Assembly: GCA_964370315.1 (NCBI GenBank)
Contig: CAYJIS010000004.1
Coordinates: forward strand, 1 to 64,000
Reading direction: 5' to 3'
Length of the DNA: 64,000 nt
Source of the DNA: CAYJFX01 sp964370315
Lineage (GTDB): Bacteria > Spirochaetota > Spirochaetia > Treponematales > Treponemataceae
Shown here: positions 54,464 to 61,900 of the stretch, in pieces
How the letters are laid out: each line of letters opens with the position of its first letter
Position numbering within the stretch: the stretch's first letter is position 1
Made by a program: the position numbers and the translations under genes
The notes under the pieces: generated by a model
The model's input: only the letters and a program-made list of their open reading frames with translations
Told to the model about the DNA's origin: nothing
Database searches by the model: none

Positions 54464-54934
54464 ATGAAAAAAATAGAACAAATTCTACTACTTATTGCTG
54501 GTAGCATAGTTATTATTGTTATTTTTGGAACTGCAATTGCATTTATATCTGGTAGTGCAAAACCAGGTAAAAGCTTAAGAAAAGAAGACCCCTCACCTAC
54601 TGTTCTTACAAAAAAAAGTGATGATTCAACATCCGTATATTCACAAATTGGACTACTTAGATGCAGTACAGCAGATACACCTAGCATACCCGTAGTCGTT
54701 AATCCTTATTTTCCGTATCCTACTGCAGATACTGCATTTTACGAAGAACTCTTTAAAAAAAATCAAAAGCTCCGTTATATTTTTACAAATTATTTTGAAA
54801 CATACACACAACAAGAACTTTTAGCTGCAGGTGAAGATGTTATAAAAAAGGCCCTTATAGAAAGGATAAACGCAGAATTAGTTCTAGGTAAAATAGACGA
54901 ATTATATTTTTCTGAGTATATATTTTTAGAATAA
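54464..54934 (+). CDS. FliL-like membrane protein
   Basis: A 156-residue protein with one N-terminal transmembrane helix (about 6-27). A globular domain follows, ending RINAELVLGKIDELYFSEYIFLE. This C-terminal pattern (INxxLxxGKIxEVYFxxFIxx) matches the flagellar basal-body protein FliL, which sits by the stator. Other flagellar genes are not nearby, so the role in motility is a family-based inference. Upstream in-frame codons are ignored because the promoter ends six bases before the ATG. Confidence 0.65.
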   Translation: MKKIEQILLLIAGSIVIIVIFGTAIAFISGSAKPGKSLRKEDPSPTVLTKKSDDSTSVYSQIGLLRCSTADTPSIPVVVNPYFPYPTADTAFYEELFKKNQKLRYIFTNYFETYTQQELLAAGEDVIKKALIERINAELVLGKIDELYFSEYIFLE

Positions 54935-54938
54935 AATG

Positions 54939-54965
54939 CAACTTATTTATATAATGCGTGTCTAA
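54939..54965 (+). promoter_or_regulatory. ECF-type promoter candidate before the sigma/anti-sigma operon
   Basis: CAACTT (54939-54944), 16 bp, TCTAA (54961-54965) fits the GAACTT-N16-TCnnA form of RpoE-type ECF promoters. Transcript start would be near 54972, giving a short leader with AGGAG. It suggests that the sigma factor encoded downstream activates its own operon. A TATAAT inside the spacer could also act as a vegetative -10. Confidence 0.5.
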
Positions 54966-54993
54966 ATAGTATACAACATACAGGAGTAATGTT

Positions 54994-55323
54994 ATGCAAG
55001 ATGCAAATTTAATCCCCGCTGCTCAAGTTATTGTTTCAATAATACCAATTGTAGGAATAGTAATTGGCGGAGTGGTAATATTCTTTTACCTTTTTTGGAG
55101 AAACTCTCAAATAAGCTTACTTATAAAATCAAATGCATATGAGCCTTTGCAATTTAAAATAAGTTTATTTGCACTTTTAACAGGTATATTACTTACAGGT
55201 ATTGGCCTTATTTTAACAATTTTCTTTTCAATTATTGATGGATTCTCTTATCAACTACTCGGTGGCGCAATCCCCTGTGTAGTTGGTATTTGTTTAATTG
55301 TGTTTTATAAAGTATTTAAATAG
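54994..55323 (+). CDS. Small three-helix membrane protein
   Basis: A 109-residue protein with three hydrophobic helices (about 8-32, 52-75 and 85-107) and no recognised family beyond a DUF-like resemblance. It starts the operon with the ECF sigma gene 19 bp downstream and lies just behind the ECF-type promoter, so it may act in the same stress circuit. AGGAG lies about nine bases before the ATG. Confidence 0.7.
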   Translation: MQDANLIPAAQVIVSIIPIVGIVIGGVVIFFYLFWRNSQISLLIKSNAYEPLQFKISLFALLTGILLTGIGLILTIFFSIIDGFSYQLLGGAIPCVVGICLIVFYKVFK

Positions 55324-55342
55324 GTTTTAACTTGGTGAAATA

Positions 55343-55924
55343 TTGATACTGTTTGGTACGCAATACTCTAAACAAGCACTGCAAGATTTCGCATTAATAA
55401 AAAAAGTATGCAAGGGTGATAATGAAAGCTTTGCAGAACTAGTAACACGCTATGAAAGAAAGGTACGAACTCTTGGTTTTAGTTTTTTTAAAAATGATAG
55501 CGATGCAGCAGATTTTGTTCAAGATGTATTTATAAAAGCATTTACAAAACTTTCCTCTTTTAGACAAGAGTCTCAATTTTCTACTTGGCTTATGCGTATT
55601 GCATATAACTTAGCAATTAATGCAAAAAACAGGCGTAAGGAATATGCTACCTTAAGTGAAAATATTGAAATACTAGATAATGATTATAGTCCAGAAGAAA
55701 AACAACTCAGAAACTTGACAGCACAATCAATTAGAGATGCAATAAAAGAGCTGCCACAGCACTTTGCATTATGTTTAGATTTATATTTTTTTTACGACTT
55801 TTCCCATAATGAAATAAGTGTTATTACAGGACTACCAATAAACACAATCAAATCACATATATTTCGAGCAAAAAAAGAACTAAAAAACAAATTAGAAAAA
55901 GTCATAGAAACGGAGGTAATATGA
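55343..55924 (+). CDS. ECF RNA polymerase sigma factor
   Basis: A 193-residue sigma-70 family factor of the ECF group. Region 2 (ADFVQDVFIKAFTKLSSF near residue 55) binds core polymerase and the -10, and region 4 (PINTIKSHIFRAKKEL near 167) is the -35-binding helix-turn-helix. The start is a TTG, with GGTGA four bases upstream. It is followed by the anti-sigma gene with ATGA overlap, the usual arrangement for an extracytoplasmic stress system. An ECF-like promoter lies upstream of the operon. Confidence 0.9.
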   Translation: MILFGTQYSKQALQDFALIKKVCKGDNESFAELVTRYERKVRTLGFSFFKNDSDAADFVQDVFIKAFTKLSSFRQESQFSTWLMRIAYNLAINAKNRRKEYATLSENIEILDNDYSPEEKQLRNLTAQSIRDAIKELPQHFALCLDLYFFYDFSHNEISVITGLPINTIKSHIFRAKKELKNKLEKVIETEVI

Positions 55925-56394
55925 AAAATACTAACTGTGAATCGGTAATTGAATCTTTTTTAGAAAAAGATAAAGGTGAGCACTTAGATTTGCAAACAAC
56001 ATTGCATTTATTAACTTGTAAAAAGTGTAGAACGCTTGTACGCATGTGTACACTAGCACACAAAGCAAGCACTCGTACTTTATACATTCCTACATCCATT
56101 AATGGAATTACAATTAAAGCCATTATAAAACGTCTCAATCCTGGTATAAAAATACTTGATGATGAAAATGCAAAACCAATTTCACTATCACGATGGATTG
56201 TGTCTGGTTTAATTTTAGTTCTTGCCTTTTCGCTTTTTAGTTTTTTTGCAACAAGCACTATCAATCCAATGCTACAAATTACAATTTACTTAAGTTTTTC
56301 AGCATTTATCTGCATATTTTGTGCATTTTTTGTTGGTAGCAATTTAGACTTCTTTGTAAAAAAAATTGATAAAACGTTTAACATTATCTCATAA
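55921..56394 (+). CDS. ZAS-type membrane anti-sigma factor
   Basis: A 157-residue protein with a short cytoplasmic N-terminus and two transmembrane helices near 90-112 and 118-140. The N-terminus contains HLLTCKKC, an exact H-x3-C-x2-C zinc anti-sigma signature. It should hold the ECF sigma factor inactive until signalled. It overlaps the sigma gene by four bases with GGAGG in the sigma coding end. Confidence 0.85.
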   Translation: MKNTNCESVIESFLEKDKGEHLDLQTTLHLLTCKKCRTLVRMCTLAHKASTRTLYIPTSINGITIKAIIKRLNPGIKILDDENAKPISLSRWIVSGLILVLAFSLFSFFATSTINPMLQITIYLSFSAFICIFCAFFVGSNLDFFVKKIDKTFNIIS

Positions 56395-56425
56395 AAAAAG
56401 CGATTGTAATTAACAATCGCTTTTT
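56393..56425. terminator. Bidirectional terminator
   Basis: AGCGATTGT-AATTA-ACAATCGCT with A run before and T run after, between the anti-sigma gene and the M23 gene. Confidence 0.9.
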
Positions 56426-56435
56426 ATCAAGTTTT

Positions 56436-57569
56436 TTAATTCCACAAGTTAATTGGATTTATTGCACTTCCATATTTTAGAATAGCAAAGTGCAAATGGT
56501 CTCCGGTACTCATTCCAGTACTACCAACCCAACCAAGTATCGAATTAGTATCAACAACCTCACCGCGATATACATTGATGTCAACCATGTGCGCATATAA
56601 CGTTGTATAACCTGAGTGATGGGTTACAACAACATAATGTCCATACACTGGGTCGCCATATCGAACGGTGGTTACCGTTCCAATGAGTGCTCCATAAATT
56701 GGTGTCCATCGAGGAGCAGCCATATCGATTGCACCATGATAACTTCTTTCTCCCGTAAAAGGACTATTTCTCCATCCAAAATATGAACTTATATAATAAC
56801 GATTTCTAAGAGGGATTCTAAATAAATCGCCATTAATTTCTTGCACTGTTACCCAGTCTAAAATAGCATCTGGTATAAAAATAGTTCTTCCTTCTTCTAG
56901 TGATGCAAGTTTTTCCATACCATTAACTGCAGCGGTCTTATCAGGCGAAACTTCATATTTTTCGGCAATAGAATTTGGGGTTTCTCCATTTTGTTTTACC
57001 GTATATAATATCCCTGGCATTGATGGTATCCTAAGATACTCGCCTATTTGAATGAGGCGTGTTTGTCGAATATTATTAACACTAATGAGAGTATCTTGTG
57101 TTATACCAAAGCGATCAGCAATAACACCAATCATATCGCCTTCTTGAATTCTATAAGAGTGATATGTTAAATTAGGAAATTCTTTTTGTGTATGTATTTC
57201 TTCTATCCAATCTCTTGGAAAAACTTCAGTATTGGAAGTATAAGGCACAAGTGAATCATATCCACCTTGTCCTGTAAAAAACTGATTTGTCATCAATGTA
57301 TTGGTAAACCCTACTTGTTCTTTTGTGCTTGCATCATCATAGCCAGCTAAAGTTTCATCCAATAAAGCTTCTGTATCCAAATTCATTTCATATGCAGTTA
57401 GGCTTATTGCTTCATTTTGGGCGTTGCTTTTTTTGTTTTCACTTACCCAAAAAATAACTCCTACAACATATAAAAACACAGGAGTGAGCAATGTAAGACG
57501 TAGCAAGGTTTTTTTTGTACAAAAACCTTTGATAAGTTCTCTTGTAGAATTTAGAAGTATTTTTTTCAT
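56436..57569 (-). CDS. LysM/M23 metallopeptidase
   Basis: A 377-residue protein with one N-terminal membrane helix (about 23-45), two LysM domains (near 130-177 and 185-233) and a C-terminal M23 peptidase domain that keeps its zinc ligands: HGAIDMAA (H and D near 280) and GDHLHF (HxH near 356). It should cut peptidoglycan crosslinks in the periplasm while anchored to the inner membrane. The ATG directly follows the rlmE stop codon, with a GAGGA upstream, so the two are coupled. Confidence 0.92.
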   Translation of the reverse strand: MKKILLNSTRELIKGFCTKKTLLRLTLLTPVFLYVVGVIFWVSENKKSNAQNEAISLTAYEMNLDTEALLDETLAGYDDASTKEQVGFTNTLMTNQFFTGQGGYDSLVPYTSNTEVFPRDWIEEIHTQKEFPNLTYHSYRIQEGDMIGVIADRFGITQDTLISVNNIRQTRLIQIGEYLRIPSMPGILYTVKQNGETPNSIAEKYEVSPDKTAAVNGMEKLASLEEGRTIFIPDAILDWVTVQEINGDLFRIPLRNRYYISSYFGWRNSPFTGERSYHGAIDMAAPRWTPIYGALIGTVTTVRYGDPVYGHYVVVTHHSGYTTLYAHMVDINVYRGEVVDTNSILGWVGSTGMSTGDHLHFAILKYGSAINPINLWN

Positions 57570-58163
57570 CTATTTTTTCCTCTTTAGACCAATAAAAAAA
57601 GTTTCAAAAGATTCTGAGCGACATGCGACAGGTTTAAACGCACGAGCACTTTCAAAAAGCATTTTCATTTTTTTTAACAGCATTTGGTGATCTGAACCTT
57701 GGAAAACTTTGATAGCACAGTTTCCCCCTACTAACAACATTTCCTCTGCATAGTCTATAGCCATTTCAACTAGTTCTGCAGACCGAGCAGTATCAATTAG
57801 CTTGTTTCCTGTTGTTGCAGGGGCAGCGTCACATAGGACTGTATTATATGGTCCGAGTTCTTTAACACTTTTCCTTATGTTGTCATTATACAAGTTACCA
57901 TGAAAAAAAGCAAGGTTTTTTGCACTAATATTTTTAGATAGTTCTTGTAAATCTACTGCAACAACTTTTCCAGTGTTTTGTAACTCACGCAACACAAACA
58001 CTGTCCAACTTCCAGGAGCAGCTCCCAAATCTAATACCGAAGAATGTTTAGAAAAGAGCGTAAATTTCTCGTTCATTTCTTTTAGCTTATACACAGAGCG
58101 AGCTGGATAGCCTTCCGAGAAAGCCTTTTTTGTCCAAAAGTCACTTTTTTCATAGTTATTCAA
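57570..58163 (-). CDS. rlmE: 23S rRNA 2'-O-methyltransferase RlmE
   Basis: A 197-residue FtsJ/RlmE methyltransferase that methylates U2552 of 23S rRNA. The SAM-binding motif is LDLGAAPGSW near residue 44. The catalytic K-D-K-E set is visible: Lys near 27 (VYKL), Asp in DAAPATTG, Lys in AIKVFQGS and Glu in ACRSESFE. The start is TTG with AAAGGA nine or ten bases upstream. It is cotranscribed with the M23 gene. Confidence 0.94.
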   Translation of the reverse strand: MNNYEKSDFWTKKAFSEGYPARSVYKLKEMNEKFTLFSKHSSVLDLGAAPGSWTVFVLRELQNTGKVVAVDLQELSKNISAKNLAFFHGNLYNDNIRKSVKELGPYNTVLCDAAPATTGNKLIDTARSAELVEMAIDYAEEMLLVGGNCAIKVFQGSDHQMLLKKMKMLFESARAFKPVACRSESFETFFIGLKRKK

Positions 58164-58226
58164 CGTTATAAATCCTTTTTACACAAATTTTTATACTTGC
58201 GTGTTTTATTTATCGGCATATTATGC

Positions 58227-58232
58227 TATAAT
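58227..58232 (+). promoter_or_regulatory. Extended -10 promoter of polyprenyl synthase gene, predicted leaderless
   Basis: TGC-TATAAT, then six bases to the ATG at 58239. The -35 region is weak, as is usual for extended -10 promoters. No Shine-Dalgarno sequence. Confidence 0.6.
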
Positions 58233-58238
58233 CTCAAT

Positions 58239-59324
58239 ATGAATTTTGATTTTACTAGCCGATTACAAAAAATTGATACTATCCTTGAAAAAGAATTACC
58301 ACAAGAGTATGACAGCCAATGGACTGAAAGTACTTTTTCAAGCACCTTATATCCAGTTCCTCATGAGCTTATTAAAACACTCGTTCAACCGTGTAGAAAC
58401 CTCCTTTTATTAGGTGGCAAACGATGGAGACCATTATTGATGGTTTTATGTGGTGAGCTTGCCATTGAAAATTCTATTGACAAAGATAAAAACACACAAG
58501 AAAAAATTCTTAAAAGAATTTATAGCCTTACCCCCCTTGTAGAGTTTGTTCACACAGCAAGCCTTATACATGATGATATAGAAGACAATGCCGATATGAG
58601 AAGGGGAAAGCCAAGCGCACATATTACTTACGGGATAGACAGTGCATTGAATGCTGGAAGTTGGCTCTATTTCCAAGCGACACAATGTATGTTAAACAAA
58701 TCTATCTACTGGGGAGACAATAAAGACTCTCTAAAACTTTGTCTTTTTGAGCAATTGAATATTGAACTACGAAGACTGCATTTGGGTCAAGCTATGGATA
58801 TAGCTTGGCATAAGAATAATACGAGTTTAGCGTCTATTGAAGAATACCTCACAATGACAAGTTTAAAAACAGGAACACTTGCTAGCTTATCTGCAATAAT
58901 TGGATTGCTTGCAGGGGGAGAGAGTGTAGAAACGGCAAAAAAAGTTTCAATATGGGTTTCAAATATTGGCGTTGGTTTTCAAATACTTGACGATGTAATA
59001 AATCTTACCACAGGAAATGTAGGAAAAAAACGAGGCGATGATATTGTAGAAGGAAAGAAAAGCTTACCAGTATTATACCATTTACAAAACAATAAAGATG
59101 ACTTTACAAAACTTATGGATTGTTTTTCACAAGCACGAGAAGAAGGAATAGACTCTCCTGCAGTAGAAAATGCAATTTCAATAATACAATCAAGCGATGC
59201 TATTCAACAATCAAAAGACATGGGAAAAAAGCTCATTAGTGATGCTTGCGAATTGATTTCAGAAGCTTTTAATCATTCACATACAACAAAATTGATTAAC
59301 GCCTTATTTGAAAAGATGTTATAA
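58239..59324 (+). CDS. Polyprenyl (E)-prenyl diphosphate synthase
   Basis: A 361-residue trans-isoprenyl diphosphate synthase that lengthens farnesyl-type chains for lipid or quinone carriers. The first Asp motif is HDDIEDNADMRRG near residue 112. The second is LDDVINLTTG, with Asn in the last position instead of the usual Asp (DDxxN). A shorter reading starts at the ATG given, with a -10 box six bases before it. Product chain length cannot be told. Confidence 0.9.
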   Translation: MNFDFTSRLQKIDTILEKELPQEYDSQWTESTFSSTLYPVPHELIKTLVQPCRNLLLLGGKRWRPLLMVLCGELAIENSIDKDKNTQEKILKRIYSLTPLVEFVHTASLIHDDIEDNADMRRGKPSAHITYGIDSALNAGSWLYFQATQCMLNKSIYWGDNKDSLKLCLFEQLNIELRRLHLGQAMDIAWHKNNTSLASIEEYLTMTSLKTGTLASLSAIIGLLAGGESVETAKKVSIWVSNIGVGFQILDDVINLTTGNVGKKRGDDIVEGKKSLPVLYHLQNNKDDFTKLMDCFSQAREEGIDSPAVENAISIIQSSDAIQQSKDMGKKLISDACELISEAFNHSHTTKLINALFEKML

Positions 59325-59350
59325 ATTTTAATAGTTTTTTGCGTTTCTTA

Positions 59351-59379
59351 TTGTAGATTTTATAAATTTATCGTATAAT
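59351..59379 (+). promoter_or_regulatory. Promoter of the TPR/RseC pair
   Basis: TTGTAG (59351-59356), 17 bp, TATAAT (59374-59379). The leader of about 31 nt carries GAGGAGAT before the ATG at 59417. Confidence 0.65.
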
Positions 59380-59416
59380 AAAAGTATATTGAGCACTTTG
59401 AGGAGATAATAGTAGT

Positions 59417-59950
59417 ATGACAGAAAACGCTGACAGCCTTAACATGCATGCAATTGAATTAGCCTCTCAAGGGCATTTTCCAGAAGCGATAGCGTGTTTT
59501 AAAAGGGCTATTAAAATAGAAAAATCAAATCTCCTTTTGTGGTATAACTTAGGAATAACATACAGAGATTCAGGAGACTTACCATCTGCAAAAGAAGCCT
59601 TATTAGCAGCCTTTGCCATAGACAATTATGATGAAGATCTTTTAGAAACTCTTGCCTTGGTTTGCTTTTCAACTGATGAAATAGACGAAGCATTTGATTA
59701 CTGCGCTAGAGCTATAGAAGTTAATGAAAATAATGCACATGTTTGGAATACAATAGGAGTGTTGTACTTTGCTCGCTCAGAGCATGAACAAGCATGCATC
59801 GCCTTCGAAAGGGCTGTAACGTTATTTCCGTTTTATTATGATGCATTATATAACCTTAAAGATACATATGAAGAGCTCGAAAATATAGCAGGAAAAGAAG
59901 ATTGTGAAAGACGGCTTAAAGGCTTAAAAGATAGCGGGCCGTATGCGTGA
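59417..59950 (+). CDS. Small TPR protein
   Basis: A 177-residue protein with about four tetratricopeptide repeats (from residue 9 to 150, e.g. WYNLGITYRDSGD). No signal peptide, so it is cytoplasmic. It overlaps the RseC-family gene by eight bases and so is coupled to it. Partner unknown. Confidence 0.85.
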   Translation: MTENADSLNMHAIELASQGHFPEAIACFKRAIKIEKSNLLLWYNLGITYRDSGDLPSAKEALLAAFAIDNYDEDLLETLALVCFSTDEIDEAFDYCARAIEVNENNAHVWNTIGVLYFARSEHEQACIAFERAVTLFPFYYDALYNLKDTYEELENIAGKEDCERRLKGLKDSGPYA

Positions 59951-60344
59951 TACAGGTATTGTGACAGATTTTAATTCCTCTGGACTCGTTACTATCATTC
60001 CTGTTATAGAAGGAGCGTGCTTAAGTTGTACGGTGACAGGATGTGCAAAGAGAGGAAAACCCTTCTTGGTTTCAAACCCAAAAAAACTCCATCTTGAAAT
60101 AGGTAAACAAGTAAAGGTATCAGAATCAAAAAAACACCAAGCACTACAAGCAATTGTTAATGTTTTTATTCCTATTCTTCTTTCTATAATAACATATATA
60201 TTCTTTAATACCCAAACAAACGTCTCAGATGGTACAAAGGCTGGATTAACCCTTTTGTGTTTATTTTTATCATGTCTTATTCTCTTTTTTATATCAACAA
60301 AAAGGAAATTAGTACAAAGCGAAATTCTCGAAGTAGTCGATTAA
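59943..60344 (+). CDS. RseC/MucC family membrane protein
   Basis: A 133-residue protein matching the SoxR-reducing system RseC family. It has a Cys-rich N-terminus (ACLSCTVTGCAK near residue 24), a cytoplasmic beta domain and two helices (about 70-90 and 98-118). In other bacteria RseC works with electron-transfer (Rnf) complexes or sigma-E signalling. The neighbours do not indicate which. Confidence 0.85.
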   Translation: MRDTGIVTDFNSSGLVTIIPVIEGACLSCTVTGCAKRGKPFLVSNPKKLHLEIGKQVKVSESKKHQALQAIVNVFIPILLSIITYIFFNTQTNVSDGTKAGLTLLCLFLSCLILFFISTKRKLVQSEILEVVD

Positions 60345-60378
60345 AGAATCTTTAGCAAAAACGTATCATTCATAAAAT

Positions 60379-60407
60379 CCCCTCACCAAATATAATTCAG
60401 CGAGGGG
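60379..60407. terminator. Terminator between convergent RseC and PLC genes
   Basis: CCCCTC (60379-60384) pairs with GAGGGG (60402-60407), flanked by short A and T runs. It could serve both convergent genes. Confidence 0.6.
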
Positions 60408-60444
60408 TACTATTTTCGATTAAAAATATACGTAGGTTTTACTT

Positions 60445-61545
60445 TTATCGCATTAAAATCATCGTATTATTATTATCATTTAAAACGCTTACATACTCAG
60501 GGGTAATTTTTTTATCGATGTAATCACTTGACAAAATTTGTGCACCACTATTCATCGCTGCATCATGCTGTTCTTGAGTGTATAGAAGCCATTTACTTAT
60601 AAAGGTGCGAACAATGTACCCTTCTTTTACTAAGTCCTGTATTTTTTCTTTATCTTGTATTGCCTCATTTTCAATTACAAAACAGCTTTTAGGTGATAAT
60701 TTCATTACAAAGGCTTTTTGATCTTTTAAATCTCTCTTCTCATATTCGTCTGTAATATCTCCCCTGTGAAAAAGAACAATCACCTTGTCTTGGAGCTCAT
60801 TTAAAAAAGGAAATCCATCGTTTTGACGCATCTCTTCCATAGAGGTATATTTGCCCAGCATTTGATTTGGTACAAACAATTTTTCTTTAAGTATACTTTC
60901 TATAAGTTCTTCAAATAAGGGGATATCGTCTATCGTCATAGTTTTAGTTTCTCCATCTTTAAAAGAATGGTTTTTAAACTCAAACATTATTGTTATTGGC
61001 ATGTGCCCTTTATTATAATCAGACCAAAGCACTACCTCTTCTAAAGCTAGTGCTAGATTTGGTATCCAAGAATTGGGGTCAATGAGATTTTCATGTTGCA
61101 CAATAAAGCCATCAAATTCGCCTTTGTAGCGAGAAATGTCCCACTCAAAACTTCTTATTCCTAGATTTAATTGCTCTGTTGTGTTTGGATGCTCATAATT
61201 CATATTATCATACCCAAGGATTGGAAAAAAAATCGTAGAGACAAAAGCTGCTATCACTCCTTGATGCTCTTTATAGCTATTATGCGTTGCCAAGGTTCGA
61301 AGTTCATTATATTTTATGTTACTCGCTTCTGAAAGCTGAAAGCTACAAAAAGCTTGCTCATCAATCTTTATTGCTGTTTGAGCAGAATATTCCAATTGAA
61401 GTTCGTTCATTCTTATAATTTGATTTTCAATACTTTCTTTTTCGTCTTTTTTTCCTTCTGCTACTAGAAGAAACCATAATCCAGCAAAAAACAAGACTAT
61501 TCCTGTTAGAATACTTGCAATAATAATCTTTGTTAATTTTTTCAT
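60445..61545 (-). CDS. PI-PLC-like secreted/membrane phosphodiesterase
   Basis: A 366-residue protein of the Ca-dependent phosphoinositide phospholipase C-like family. It has an N-terminal membrane helix (about 7-29). The catalytic His in TLATHNSYKE lies near residue 87, GIRSFEWDIS with the second active-site region near 130, and VQHENLIDPNS near 149. The enzyme would act outside the inner membrane on phosphodiester lipids. The native substrate is unknown. AAGGGG lies before the ATG, and an extended TGG-TATAAT (61570-61562) lies just upstream. Confidence 0.8.
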   Translation of the reverse strand: MKKLTKIIIASILTGIVLFFAGLWFLLVAEGKKDEKESIENQIIRMNELQLEYSAQTAIKIDEQAFCSFQLSEASNIKYNELRTLATHNSYKEHQGVIAAFVSTIFFPILGYDNMNYEHPNTTEQLNLGIRSFEWDISRYKGEFDGFIVQHENLIDPNSWIPNLALALEEVVLWSDYNKGHMPITIMFEFKNHSFKDGETKTMTIDDIPLFEELIESILKEKLFVPNQMLGKYTSMEEMRQNDGFPFLNELQDKVIVLFHRGDITDEYEKRDLKDQKAFVMKLSPKSCFVIENEAIQDKEKIQDLVKEGYIVRTFISKWLLYTQEQHDAAMNSGAQILSSDYIDKKITPEYVSVLNDNNNTMILMR

Positions 61546-61900
61546 ATAACCCCTTTTGTTTATTATACCATTAAGACATAAGGAGGTCTAGCAAGGTAGC
61601 TATATTATACTGCATGAAGTGTAATACCAAATGACAGTGTGCATTGAGAGTAAACGGTAACATTGATTTACACAACATGAATATATTATTTTTCCATATA
61701 ATATGAGCTTTTTATTTGACAATTTATTAATTTTTCTATAAACTGCATAGAGTAAGTATTTTATAGAAAACAATGCTTCGTTTTACCATTTATATATACT
61801 GTGCTAAAAGAATGTTTTGGATGATATTAAAAGCATTGTTCTTAAATATAGTAGTCAACTGCCTACTAGTTTTGTAAATCAGAAATATACAAGGAGTAAA
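61546..61900. other. 355-base intergenic region with two promoters
   Basis: On the minus strand it holds the TGG-TATAAT extended -10 at 61570-61562 for the PLC-like gene. On the plus strand TTGACA (61716-61721), 17 bp, TAAACT (61739-61744) is a strong promoter for the protease gene, giving a leader of about 150 nt. I see no open frame worth calling. Confidence 0.6.
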
